Shown in pieces: positions 45,308 through 57,504 of a DNA stretch of 64,000 nt (the first letter of the stretch is position 1; each line of letters starts with the position of its first letter). The stretch comes from Zygnema cylindricum. Taxonomy: Eukaryota; Streptophyta; Zygnematophyceae; Zygnematales; Zygnemataceae. The stretch covers positions 106,248 through 170,247 of the forward strand of contig JBBHKE010002129.1 in assembly GCA_037447655.1 (NCBI GenBank). The letters run 5' to 3'. The notes beneath the pieces were generated by a model that did no database searches, was not told the origin of the DNA, and saw only the letters and a program-made list of their open reading frames with translations. A program made the translations under genes and the position numbers.

Positions 45308-48300
45308 TGTTCGACAACTTGGCATTTGTCGATTCTAACACTAAAGCAACAATTGAAATTGCTCCATATCTAAAATTTGTATGAGAAGTCGTTACCATTT
45401 TGCTAACTCAACTAAGAATTTTTTTATTAATGTTGAATCCTCACAAGCTATAAGTATTTAATGTGATCGGTCACAATATTTGCCTGTGATAGTATCCCCG
45501 TCCTATATAGATGATTTTACTACTCAGATTGTCCTTTTATCTTTAACCTAACTTTATCCCCAAAATGAGGGTCAAAATCTAATGTAAACCAACTGTAACA
45601 GGGCTACAGAATTGAGGACTTTGGAGCAGAGTAGGGAGGCTGCTACAGTTCCGATGGTAGAGCAGCCCAACTGCGATGTCAGACTAGTGTAACATAGCAG
45701 TCTAGTATAGCAGCAGAGCACCGCAGCGTAGCAGTATAGTAACGTAGCAGATTGTAGATTAATCTGTGTTGTTCGAGAATATAGTTTGGATAAGTATCGA
45801 TTGACCGAGAAGGTCCACGTGTACAAAAGTTTAGCACTTGTTAACCATCGGCTAGCTAGTATTAATAGTTCAACGGGCCTAGGCAAAGGCAACTCTTTTG
45901 AAAGTAGACTTTTGCAACGAGCATTCACTCTTGTATTCTCTTCCTGATTAATAAAGTCCCAATTCTTCCTGTGTATGCCGTGTATCACTCCTGTTGCTAC
46001 GAGTAAATCCTTGAGATCACCGTTGTGCATTGCCGACGTGGTGTTTGTCATGCCGCATCGTATCGATTGCTAGCACGCACAGTATGGGGCACGCTTGCAC
46101 GATTTTTGGCACGTGCGCACGGTATTTTGCATGCACGCACGATTTCTTGCACGCACGCTTAGTTTGCTCGCGATATCGCCAATTTATCTGTTTGGGACGT
46201 GTACGCGATTCGCGTGCACGTTTCGTTTGAACATGTACTAATTTACTGCAATTTGTTTCGTTTCGTCCGTAGGTACACGATTTAGGAGTATAGACGTGGA
46301 AAATCGTTTCGGCAACGCATCGCAATTTCTTAAACATTTCGTGTGGTATGGTTCGTTTCGTGCGTATGCACGCGATTTCAAAGTATAGACTCCAAGTATC
46401 GTTTGGCGACGAAACGCGATTTCCGGGAGCGTTGGCGACGCTTCGATGTACCTTCATTCATTTAAGTCGCGAACCCATGTAGGTTCGCGCATACATGTAG
46501 TTAGGGAGGGTTTTTACCCTCGGACGGTGGATTTTGTTAGGCGTAGGGCAGACGATGTTGGTCGCCTATTGGCCAACATCTTAAGTAGTTCCATTCATGT
46601 AAAGTAGGCTAGACTTAGGCTAGTTTTGCTCTAGGCGTAGCTTAGCCCCTACTTAGGCATTCTCAGAGTTAGAGAATTTAGCTTTTGGACAAGAATTTTC
46701 TTTTGGCGACAGAGCTTTTCTCTTGCTCTCTCTCTCACCGATTGCTCAAGTTTCTTCTTTTCTTTTGCTAGATAGCTGTAGAGGCTAGATAGTTTACGTA
46801 TATTCTCCCTTGTAATTTTGCCCACGCTTTTAATCCACGCGGCTGAAAGCCAAGTCCGGAAGGTTTTCCTCCAACTTGTGTCGTTTTTGGGAAGTGGTGA
46901 ATTGGAGTCCGGGTGGAGAAGCATCCGGATCCGGCTATCCTTCCCACGGACAGCTAACGGTTTGGGCGTTTGTATTTTTGTTGTTTGTATTTTCGGTTGG
47001 GAATGGAAGGGTGAATTTTGGCCGAATTTGGAGTTTTCCTTGTTTTTTGGTTGGAATTATTTATTTTGCTTCGTTGCTTTCCTATGAGATAACTCTTGTA
47101 AAGAATACGTTGAAGACCCAAGAGCCTAGTTGCTACCTGAAGCTGAGTATTCTTGTCCAATAGATAAAAAAAAAAAACTATTTAAAAATGTAATTTTTTA
47201 TTATATATATAAAAAAACATTTTGTTTTTGTTTTCTGCTATTTCTTTCTTTCAACCTTTGTCTCTTATTCTGCTGCCACTATATTTCTTGGCTTTAGTGT
47301 TAAACCTAAATTTTGTATCAAATTTAGGGTTAATCTGCAGAATTAGGGTTAATCTGCAGAATTAGGGTTTGGAGACAGAATTAGGGTTTTGGCTGCAGAA
47401 TTAGGGTTGCAGCAGATTTAGGGTTTATTCCTTTTTATTCTAGTCCGTAGGTCGGTATCCTTCTATTCTTTGGCTGCAGATTTGGATTCTTGGCCATCTA
47501 GAATTAGGGTTTGGCTTTGGAATTATGGTTTTACAAGTGGAATTAGGGTTGGCTGCGGGCTTTGGATTATTGTGGTCACAAGTTATGCTGTATATCAGGA
47601 GTTTGAGCGGCCTCCGACTATATTCTAACACACTTTTCCTATTTATCGCATTTGTGTGTCTTATTGGTTATTTTTCTTCCACCGAACGCTTTCGTCTTTT
47701 CCTTCCATAGGTTCCCTAACATTCCACGGCGTACATCTTCACGGTACAGAGGGTCTCGCGGAGTGTTATTTTGGAGACGTTGCTCAGAGCAAATTTCTTG
47801 GAGCAAATTTTATCCCACGGAGCTCTGCAAAATCCGACTTGCTTCGAACAAGTTCGGTTCACCCTTAGTGCTCACCAGAGTACTAAAGGTGCTTGTAGGT
47901 AGCCGATGCATTGCCTGTAAGTAGCCGATGCCTTGCGGGTGCAGGAGCGTTCCGATTTAGTGTGGACACTCGTGTAGGGGATCGGTGTGGAGTGGTTCCA
48001 TCGTGAACCTTTCTTATTGAGCATTTGCATTTCCATGCTTTCCCTGCATGCTATCTGGCCCTAAGTGGCATTGGATTTTCGTGTGACAATCTGGAGTGGG
48101 ATTCCTTGCTAGATCTTGTCCTGGGTGGCAATGTGTAGACCTTTTCCCGGCTATGTTGTTGTAGATCTGCACCCTAAGGTTCTTGGATAGCAACTTTTTT
48201 ATTTTTATAGATCAGGCCCTTTGGCCTTGCCAACTGTTTCCAGGGTAGAGGTTTTGGTAAACCGGCTTCTTGCTAGATATGACCATCGGGTCTTTATAGT

Positions 48301-48406
48301 GACTGAGTGTGTTGACTGGACGAGTGGATTGGTCTGACACGTGTTGCATCTCGGTTAGGTCGTGCAAAATATTTCATTATTGTAGTTAGGGTTTTCCGCT
48401 TTGTTT
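45308..48406. other. Intergenic with possible solo LTR-like block and telo-box-like repeats
   Basis: 45593-46051 starts TGTAACAGGG, ends GTGTTTGTCA and contains a late AATAAAG, so it could be an LTR; no partner or target duplication was seen. 46050-46170 has irregular GCACGCACG repeats. 47310-47560 has at least six GAATTAGGGTTT-type words, some in tandem (AATCTGCAGAATTAGGG). No gene is evident. Confidence 0.4.
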
Positions 48407-48751
48407 ATGCCCACAGATTTGGATAACCTTCCTTATTTATCCGGGTCCACCCGAGGTGGTACACTGTATCGTCGTCCGCAGGTTAATCCTTCGGATTTTC
48501 CCGAATCGTGGACCACATCCGATCCAATTGCGGATGGCAGATCACCGTCAGTGCAGTTTGGTCTCACATCTACGTCATCGTTGTCCTCGGTTTCATCTAG
48601 GTCATACCTAGAGGGGACCGAAGAAGACTTCCCGGAGGAAACCTTTCCTACTCCTCGCACTCGTAGGTTCCCTGACAGCCCAGCTTTGGCACAACCGGCA
48701 CCTGCGCCTCCTTACGACATGGCTTTCCTCTTCAGAGGGATCCATGGGTAA
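48407..48751 (+). CDS. Unassigned ORF, possible first exon or gag fragment
   Basis: ATG at 48407, 114 codons, Ser/Pro/acidic, starting MPTDLDNLPYLSG and ending PPYDMAFLFRGIHG. The stop is formed by a good donor (CCATGG, then GTAAGATG), so it could be a first exon. A TTAGGGTTT word sits about 14 bases before the ATG. I see no downstream exon, and a retroelement gag N-terminus is an alternative. Function unknown. Confidence 0.3.
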   Translation: MPTDLDNLPYLSGSTRGGTLYRRPQVNPSDFPESWTTSDPIADGRSPSVQFGLTSTSSLSSVSSRSYLEGTEEDFPEETFPTPRTRRFPDSPALAQPAPAPPYDMAFLFRGIHG

Positions 48752-49119
48752 GATGCACTTCTGCTTTTCATTATTAAGGCACTATGTCCTTATTGCAATT
48801 CTGTGTCCTCCAACAACCTCTAGATAGTATTTAACTAACCTACTTCAAGCCACAAGATCCTACTTGTTACCAATCGAAATCTAGCACGTAAGCAATTTTT
48901 GCCTTGATGGTAAGGTGCTACAAAAATTACTGCCAGTAAACGTGTCCGTATGATAACTGGGAACGCCTGATGGAAGGTTACCCTAATACTCTAATAGCGA
49001 TACACTGTGTAGATTCTGGTACAAGTGTGAAGATGATCTGGAATCGTTTTCTGAAAGATGCTCCAGGAATGTTCGCATATGGTATAGCTGTACATAGAAA
49101 ATATCAGTAATTCAGTACA
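48752..49119. other. Intergenic with isolated transposon end
   Basis: A family F-like right end (CTGATGGAAGGTTACCC, TAA) lies near 48969-48985 and a TA-MITE right end follows at about 49000-49015. No gene. Confidence 0.35.
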
Positions 49120-49347
49120 GTTCACGTCTATGGCTATTAGTGTTTAATTGCTTAATTTGTTTTTGTCACTAAAAACTTTTTTTACTCCGTACACACTTGT
49201 CCAATTTTCGATTGGAGACCACCTATCGGAAGGTGAGAATGTTTTTCTTCGATCGTAGCCGTCAGATCCACAATCTAACATGCGTGTACGGAGAAAAGAT
49301 GTTCTAAGTGGCGGAAAAAACTTTAACACTAATAGCGATACACGGTG
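49120..49347. mobile_element. Hairpin MITE family A, copy 7
   Basis: Right end AATAGCGATACACGGTG intact. Left end diverged (CACGTCTATGGCTATTAGTG). Internal arms recognisable (ACTCCGTACACACTTGTCC). Confidence 0.65.
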
Positions 49348-49359
49348 TACTGTACAGTA

Positions 49360-49565
49360 CACCTTGAATCGTTATTAGCGTATAGAAATTATTAGTGTAA
49401 AGAAAAAATTAGCGTCACTCATTCTAATTTAGTTCCAGGAGACGTGGCAGATTATGGTCCACGTCCTTAAATAGTGTAATTTATTATATTTAAGGTATCA
49501 ATGTCAAAATTTTGGGGTGCCGATATAGCGTACATAAGGCTAATAAGTAATAACGATTCACGGTG
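49360..49565. mobile_element. TA-MITE family B, copy 3
   Basis: 206 bp, nearly identical to 4768-4966 (CACCTTGAATCGTTATTAGC, GAGACGTGGCAGATTATGGT). Lies only about 12 bases after family A copy 7, joined by GTACTGTACAGTAC. Confidence 0.75.
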
Positions 49566-49761
49566 CATTGTAGTTTCGTACAGTTTCGTACGGAGCCAGA
49601 ACGCTTTTCGTTGCGCCGCCAAGATCTTTCCACTCGTGCGAAAGATTTGTTAAAGTGTACGGACGTACGATTGCCACTTTGTTTGCCACGTGGATTGGTG
49701 ACTGTGACGAAAGTCACACTCCTTGTTAATTTTCTGTGCTCCAACAATTTAAGAAATTCTT

Positions 49762-50354
49762 AAACCCTAAAGTTGCTTCTTTTTAACTTTTTTAAAGGGA
49801 GGAAAAAAGCCCTCCCTCCTGTCATCTTTCCGTCCTTCTCCCTTTTTTTTTTTTTTTTCCTTCTGTTCTTTTTTTTTATTTTCTGCATCCATTTTTTTTA
49901 GTTCCTTTTTTCCTTTTTTGTTGTTTTTTCCTTCCTTTTCCTTTTTTCCTTCCTTTTTTTTCTTCTTTTTTTCTCCCTTGGTAAAGCATTAGGGCACACG
50001 TGGCGTCATAGTTTTGTCGTATTCGAAGATTTACATTTCTGGGGACTGTGAGGGAAGAGAGGGAGAAAGAGAGAGAGGGAGAGGAGGGAAGGGAAGAAGA
50101 AGAAGGGACAAAGAGGGAGTGAGAGGAAAAAGGGAGAGAGAGAGAGAGAGGGATAGCCGGAGATGCTGCCCAAGAGAGGGGTAGATAGAGAGAGAGAGAG
50201 TGAGGAAGAGAGAGAGTCAGAGAGAAGAGAGAGAGAGAAGAGGAAATCAGAGAGAGAGAGAGAGAGAGAGGAAATCAGAGAGAGAGAGAGAGAGAGGAAA
50301 TCAGAGAGAGAGAGAGAGAGAGGAAATCAGAGAGAGATGAGAGAGAGGAGAGAG

Positions 50355-50414
<60 letters not shown>

Positions 50415-50540
50415 CGAGAGAGAGGAAATCTGAGAGGGAGGAAGAGAGAGGGAGGATTCGGGGAGAGAGAGTCTGAGACTGTCTATCCCTCTACCCCTCC
50501 TCTTCTTATCATGACTAAAGGAGGAGGAGGAGGAGGAGGT

Positions 50541-50579
<39 letters not shown>

Positions 50580-50844
50580 GGGGGGGGACTAAAGGGAGGT
50601 CAAGCCCTATCACGGGAGGGACTGAGAGGAGGGGTAGAGGGAAGAGCTCTCGCTGGTCTCTTCTCCTCTCAGGAGGTCCTCTCTCGCCGTATCTCTTTCC
50701 TCCCTGCCCGAGGGATAGACGCCCACTCTATGTCTAATATTCATTTAACTCCCTTGAATACCCCTTTGTACCCTAATTCTCTTCCCTCTACCCCCTCAAA
50801 CCCTAATTTTGATATCCCTTTCAACCTAATTCTGAAAACCCTAA
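49762..50844 (+). promoter_or_regulatory. Upstream region of the ubiquitin protease gene with telo-boxes
   Basis: AAACCCTAA occurs at 49762-49770, 50798-50806 and 50836-50844; the last two are within 190 bases of the proposed start codon. Telo-boxes are known in plant promoters and leaders of ribosome-biogenesis and translation genes. A T-rich run (49840-49970) and a GA run (50050-50460) lie in the same region. Confidence 0.4.
50050..50588. repeat. GA-rich microsatellite and 38-base G run
   Basis: 50050-50460 is a GAGAGA/GGAAATCAGAGA array. 50541-50578 is 38 consecutive G residues, which would form G-quadruplexes and is prone to assembly error. The long Arg/Glu ORF across it is an artefact. 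Confidence 0.9.
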
Positions 50845-50985
50845 TTTTAACGCAAGTGGGAAGGGAGGTGGGAGTTCGAAAGGGGGAGGGAGGGGGAGAG
50901 GGAGGGAGAGGGAGAGGGGGAGGGGGAGGGGGGAGGGGGAGAGGAGGAAGAAGGGAGGAGGGAAACCTGGTGGAGGGAGGGAGTT

Positions 50986-52964
50986 ATGGAGAGAGGGAAG
51001 GAAGGAAGTGGAAAGGGAGGGAAGGGAGGAGTCGATTTGGAGATTTTGCTTGATTGGAAAGGTGTCCGAGGTGTCGTAAGTTCTCTCTCTCTCTCTACTC
51101 TCTCTGTCTCTCTCTCTCTCTCTCTCTCCCTCCCTTCCTCCCTCCCTCTCTTCCTTTTTCATTGGCCCCAGACAAAAACAGGCACAATTTCATGAATGCA
51201 AATCCCTCTCCCTCTCTGTCTTTCTCCCTCTCCCTCTCCCTGTCCATCTCCCTCTCCCTGTCCATCTCCCTCTCCCCTCCCTCTCCTTTACCCTCTCTCT
51301 CTCCCTCTCCATCTCTCTCTCCCTCTCCATCCCTCTCTCCCTCCCTCTCCTTTTCTTATTCCCTCTCCCGCTATCTCTCCCTCTCCTTTTCCTTCTCCCT
51401 CTTCCTCTCTCCCTCCCTCTTTCTCTCCCTCTCCATCTCCCTTTCCATCTCCCTCTTCCTTTCCATCTCCCTCTCCCTTACCTTCTCCCTCTCCCTCTCT
51501 CCCTCCCTCTTTCTTTCCCTCCCTCTCCCTCTCCCTTCCCTCTCTCTCTCCCTTTCCAACTCCCTCTCCCATTCCTTCTCCTTTTTCCCGCTCTCCCCCC
51601 CCTCCCTCTCCCCCGTCCCTCTCCCTGTCCCTCACCCTCTCCCTCTCCCTCTACTTCTTGATATATTTATTTATTCGTTTATTTATTTATTTTGTTAGTT
51701 CCAGTTGAGAAAATGTGTTTTTTTGAAACCCTTTTTTTTTTTTTTCTTTTGTTTTATTTACTTATTTATTTATTTATTCTTATTTACTTATTTATATATA
51801 TATATATTTTTTTATTTTTCCTTTATTTATTTATTTAATTATTATTGTTATTATTTTTTATTTTTTTTAGGGCGCCGGATTATCAAATCAAGGCAACACT
51901 TGTTTTTTAAATTCCGTCCTCCAATGTCTTACCTACACCCCCCCCCTAGTTCATTTTTTGGAGGCTTCCCTGCACCCCCCTTGTGAGCTTTCTCCCTCTT
52001 TTTTACTTAAAAAAATGGAAGAAAAGGGGTGGAGGGAAGGGAAGGGAAGGGGAGGGGGGTGGTAATTGGAGTTTTAGAAAGGGATTTTAAAAAAGTAAAA
52101 AAATCTGGAAAGGACAAGTAATTGTTCGAGGAAAAAAAAAATATATATATATATAATTAATAATAAATAATTTTTCAAAGGGGTGCAATTAATTTTATGG
52201 ATTTAACGTTTTTTTTTTTTTATTTATTTAGTTGTTGATGGTTTTTTGAATAATTAAAAAAAAAATAGGGAAAAAGAAAGAAAAGGGAAAAAGAAAGAAA
52301 AGGGAAAAAGAAAAAGAAGGCTAAAAGAAAAAAAGGGAAAAAGAAAAACAAAGGAAAAGGAAAAAATGAAGATAAAGGGAATGAGGAAAAAAAAGGGAAA
52401 AAAAAAAAGGTAAAAAGAAAAAGAAGAAAAAAAAGGGAAAAATAGAAAAAAAAAAGGGGGAAAAAGTAAAAAAAGGGAAAAAAAAAATAAAGGAAAAAGG
52501 AAAAAACAAAAAAAGGAAAAAGGGAAAAAGAAAGAACGAGAGAAAAAAGGGCAAGGAAAATAAAAATAGGAAAATATATAAAAATGGAAAAGTAAAAATG
52601 AAAACTATAATCCACACTATTTGCCGTCCAAAATGTAAAAAAAGTCGTAAGATTACGGTCCAAGAGTGTAGGCAAAGAAAAGAAACATAAACAAAAAATA
52701 ATGATAATATACAAATGAATAATGAAAAAACGAACACAAAAATCAAATAATTAAATAAAAAGCAAAGTGGAGGAAAAAAAAAAAAAAAACAGTAAAAACA
52801 CACACACACACACTTAAATCCTGATTGTGGTCCCTCCTCTCCCCTCCCCCTCCCCTTCCCCTCCCCTCCCCTCCCCCCCTCCCTTTTCACCTAACGCCAC
52901 AAACTTACCCTTTTTTTTTTTTCTCCCTCTTCCTTTCCCAAACGTGACAAACTTATCTTCTCTT

Positions 52965-53006
<42 letters not shown>

Positions 53007-55338
53007 CCCCAGGTCTCTCTCTGGCTCTTCTCCTGACCTTCTATTGTGAGATGAGGCGTCACGTCACAAAAGCTCTCGGATCGCCACGTGGCGTTGTCAC
53101 CCCCATGGGCCTTGTCCGAGGGTTGAGGAGTATCCCTTTTTTTTTTTTTCCCCTTTTATTTCCGTGTTTCTTTCTTTTTTTTTTTTTTTTTGTAACCCCT
53201 AAGGGTCTCTTCCGAGGGCTGAGGAGTATCCCTTTTTTATGTTTCCTTTTTTTTTTCTTGCCCATTTAAAAATTTGTTATTATTTTTATGATTATTGTGT
53301 TGTTTTTTTTTTTTTTTTTTTTTTTTAACGGACAATGGGTCTTATGTGAGGCTCGAGGGAGTATCTTTTTTCTTCCTTTTCTTCCCTTTTTTTCTCATTT
53401 TTTTTTTGCATTATTGTTGTTGTTATGATTTTGAGTATACTTTTTCTTCTCTATATTACTATGTTATTTAGTTTTTATTTATCATTTCATCATTTTTATA
53501 GCGGTGGTTTCCCTTGACCAGAAACAAAACCGTTAAAAAAGACTGCGAAATTGCCGTGAATCAGCTATTAGTAGTTACATGTTTTTGGTTCAGTAACATC
53601 TTTTCTCCTTACACTTGTCGGATTATGGATCTGACGGTTGCGATTGAAAGATAAGATTCTCAGCTTCTGATTGGCTGTCTCAAATTAAGAATCGGACAAA
53701 TGTTTACTTAGAAAATATGTTTTAAGTGGTGAAAAAAATATTAACAGTAATAGCGATTCATGCGTAGTTTTCCGACATTGTTCGACAAGAAAACTTTTCA
53801 CAAAGTTTTTTTTTTTTCTTTTTCCCACACTAAATATGGTTTATTATGATGATGTCACACAGAAGCGGTCCTCCTTGACCCAAAAAATGAAAAAAAACAG
53901 ATATAGCGAGAAGTTTTCGATTGGGTCGACAAGAAGACGCCCACGAGTATTTACGACATCTTTTGGACTCCCTCCATAAGTCTTCCCTCCCCCCCTCCAT
54001 TGCGAGGAATCCGGCCATGGCCTCCAAAGCAAATTCTTTTGTCGAAAAATGCTTCGGGGGACGACTTCGGAGTCAGGTATTTATCCTCTCTCTTTTTTCT
54101 TTTTATTCCTCAAAGATTTTGTGCTTTCATTTCTTTTTTTTCTCGAAGATTGGTTTTATTTTTGAAGATTATAATACTTGTTGTTTTCAGGTACTGTTTT
54201 TTTATATATATGTATATATATGTCACATACAGTATTGTCAATATTGTTCGAATACATACAACCCTTTCCTTGATTTAAGTCTCAATACTCATCGTTCTGA
54301 ATCCCTTTTCTAGGGTTTTTTTGCCTTCTATTACTCCATTTTAGTACTTTTTAACCGTTTTTTCTCAAAAAAAAATGTTTTTTTCCCACAAATTTTTTTT
54401 TTCCATTCTTTTTGGGACCAATGTAGTATTTGTCAATATTGTTCGAAGACTTACGACCCATTTCTTTATTTAAGTCTGGAAATCCGTCGACCCGAGTCGG
54501 TTTTCTAGCGTTTTTTTAGCATTTTAGGCTTTTTTGGGGCTTTTATTAACCGTTTTTTCTGTTTTATATCGCTTATTTCCCACAAGATTTCTTTTTCATC
54601 CTTTTTTTTTTTTTTTTCAGATCCAATGTAGTGTTTGTCAATATTGATCGAATACTTATGACCCTTTTCTCGATTTTAGTCTCGAACTCCATCCGGCCAA
54701 GTTGGTTTTTTAGCGTTCTTTTAGCATTTTTTAGCCTTTTTTTCTTGAAGAAATCGTTTTTATCCCACAAATTATTTTTTTCATACTTTTTTCAGGTCCA
54801 ATGTAGTGTTTTTCAATATTGTTCGAATACTTACGATCCTTTTCTCGATTTAAGTCTCAAAATTCGTCGACCCGAGTCGTTTTTCTAGCGCTTTTTTATG
54901 GTTTTTAGGGCTTCTTTGGTCCTTTACTAATCCATTTTAGTACTTTTTTTGCTCTATTTTCTGAGAATAATCCGTTTTCTTTCTTAAAAAAATGTTTTTT
55001 TTCAGGTACAATGTAGTGTTTGTCAGTTTTGTTCGAATACTTACGATCCATTTCTCGATTTAAGTCTTGAAATCCATCGGGCCGAGTCGGTTTCTCGAGC
55101 GCTCGAGAGATTTACGGCGAAGGAAGTTTTGGACGGAGGGAACAAATATCGGTGCAGGTGAGGAGGGAGAGGGAGGGAGAGGGAAGTGTTGGACGGAGGG
55201 AACAAATACGGTGCAGGTGAGGGATTGGGAGGGAGAGGGAGAGGGAGCGGAGAGGGAGCGAGAGGGAGGGAGAGGGAGAGGGAGAGGGAGAGGGAGAGAG
55301 AGAGAGGGAGGGAGAGGGAGAGGGTGAGGAAGGGTATG

Positions 55339-55398
<60 letters not shown>

Positions 55399-55877
55399 CT
55401 TATATGCTAGCAATTTGAGTAAAATATATCAAGTCTTTTATCGGTTTTCCTATTTTCAATTTATTGGTTCTTAAGTAGTTTTCATAATTTTTAAAGAGCC
55501 AAAGTGATATGTTTTTCCCGAGACAACCTTTTTGTTTCTCTTTTTTTTTAACTCTTTTTTTTTTTTTTTTTTGCTTCTTTTGCTTTTTGGTTTTTTGCTC
55601 TTTTTTGCTTTTTGTCTTTCTCCTTCTTTTGTCTTTTTCCTTTTTTTGTCTTTTTCCTTTTTTTGTCTTTTTCCTTTTTTTGTCTTTCAGTCGTTGCAAG
55701 AAAATGGTTCGAGCGGTGAAAAGGTTTACGATCGAAAAAGCTCCTCCGGTTCTCACCATCCAGTTAAAACGTTTTGACGGAATTAAAGGGGGAAAAATCG
55801 ATAAATGGGTACAATTCGGAACGACTTTGAATTTAAAACCGTTCCTCGGAAGTGAGCAGGTGAGTTCTTTATGGAAA

Positions 55878-55933
<56 letters not shown>

Positions 55934-57424
55934 TTCTCTCTCTCTCCATCTGTCTCTTTCTGTCTCTCTTTGTCTGTCCGTCTCTCCCTATCCCTCTCTC
56001 TCTCTCGCTCCCTCTCCCTCTCCCCCTCTCCCCCTCTCCCCTTCTCCCTCCCTCGCTCCCTATTAAATATAGGGAGGGAGGGAGGGAGGGAGGGAGAGAT
56101 AATTGTTTTGAATCATGTTTTGGTTTCTTTTCAGGAAATGAGTGAATATGCTGTATAGAGAGGAAGAGGGACAGAGAGAGAGGGAGAGAGAGAGAGAGCG
56201 AGTGAGAGAGAGATACTTGTTTTTAATCCTTTTAATTGTTTTTTTCCAGGAAATGAGTGAATATATGTTTGCATGCGGTACTGGTCCATGCCAGATGGTC
56301 GACTCACAGGGAGAAGAGAGAGAGAGAGAAATAGAGAAAGAAAGAATAAGAGAGAGAGACAGAGGGGGAGAGAGAGAGAGAGAGAGAGTGAGAGAGAGAG
56401 AGAGCAGTTTTGACTATTTACTTTGATTTTTTTACAGGAAATTAGCAGATATATGCTGTATGCGGTCCTGGTCTATGCCGGATTTAGAGAGGGAGAGAGA
56501 GACACACAGAGAGAGAGAGAGAGAGAGGGAGGGAGGGAGGAGGGAGGGAAGGAGGGAGGGAGGGAATTGTATTTAATCCCTTTAATTGTTTTTTCTTTCA
56601 GGAAATTAGCGAATATATGCTGTATGCGGTTCTGGTTCATGCCGGAGGGTCGACTCACAGTGGTCATTATTTCGGATTCGTGCGATCCTCTGCCGGAATT
56701 TGGCATCTTATGGACGATACGAGAGTAAGTTTTTTTTGGTGTTTTTTTTTTGGTTTTTTTATCGGCTTTTTTTGGGTTTTTTCGGTTTTTTTTGGGTTTT
56801 TTTTGTGTCTGTCTATTGTAATGACTATTTATGGTTTTGCTCTTTTTTTCTCTTTGATCTTATGGCCGATACGAGAGTAAGTTTTTTTTTTTTGTTTCTT
56901 TTCTCCCTCTCCCTCTCACTTCACTTCACTTCAACATTTGAAATTGATCTTTTGTCTATTATTGTTTTTCTTTTGTGACGTACGTGTCTATTGGCAAAGG
57001 ATGAATTTTTTATTTGAGAAAGGTTTCTGAAAAATTGATAAAGGTTTTGTAAAAAGTTGAAGTATGTGATATGAAAAGGAGAAGAGATGGAGGAAGAGAG
57101 AGGGGGAGAAGTGGGAGGGAGAGGGAAAGGGGAAGAGCGGGAGAGAGAGAGACAGGACACTTAAAAATTTAGGATGCAGTAAGATGGACCCAGATAGGGA
57201 GAGGGAGAGGGAGAGGAAGAGGGGAGGGAGCGGGAGGAGGGGAGAGAGCGGGAGAAGGAGGGGAGAGAACGAGAGGGCGAGGAAGGAGGTCGAGAGGGAG
57301 AAAAGAGAGAGAGGAGAGAGAGAGAGAGAGAGAGGAGTGAGAGGAGGGGGAGAGGGAGAAGGCGGGAGAGAGAAAGGGAGAAGAAGAGAGAGAGGGGGAG
57401 ATAGAGAGATAGAGAGAGAGAGGG

Positions 57425-57504
<80 letters not shown>

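Noticed and set aside
45593-46051. Second LTR retrotransposon
   Set aside because: One LTR-like block with TG/CA ends and AATAAA but no partner, target duplication or coding domain, so kept only as a note.
47310-47430. Interstitial telomere array
   Set aside because: AGGGTTT words are spaced and embedded in a longer unit, not head-to-tail heptamers.
50163-51053. 296-codon Arg/Glu ORF with a Gly run
   Set aside because: Translation of GA and G-run microsatellites in a different frame from the supported protease first exon.
51196-51708. Pro/Ser/Leu repeat ORFs
   Set aside because: Intronic CT microsatellite directly after a supported donor.
52220-52890. Phe-rich minus-strand ORFs resembling membrane proteins
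   Set aside because: They arise from A-rich repeats on the + strand; hydrophobicity is a composition artefact.
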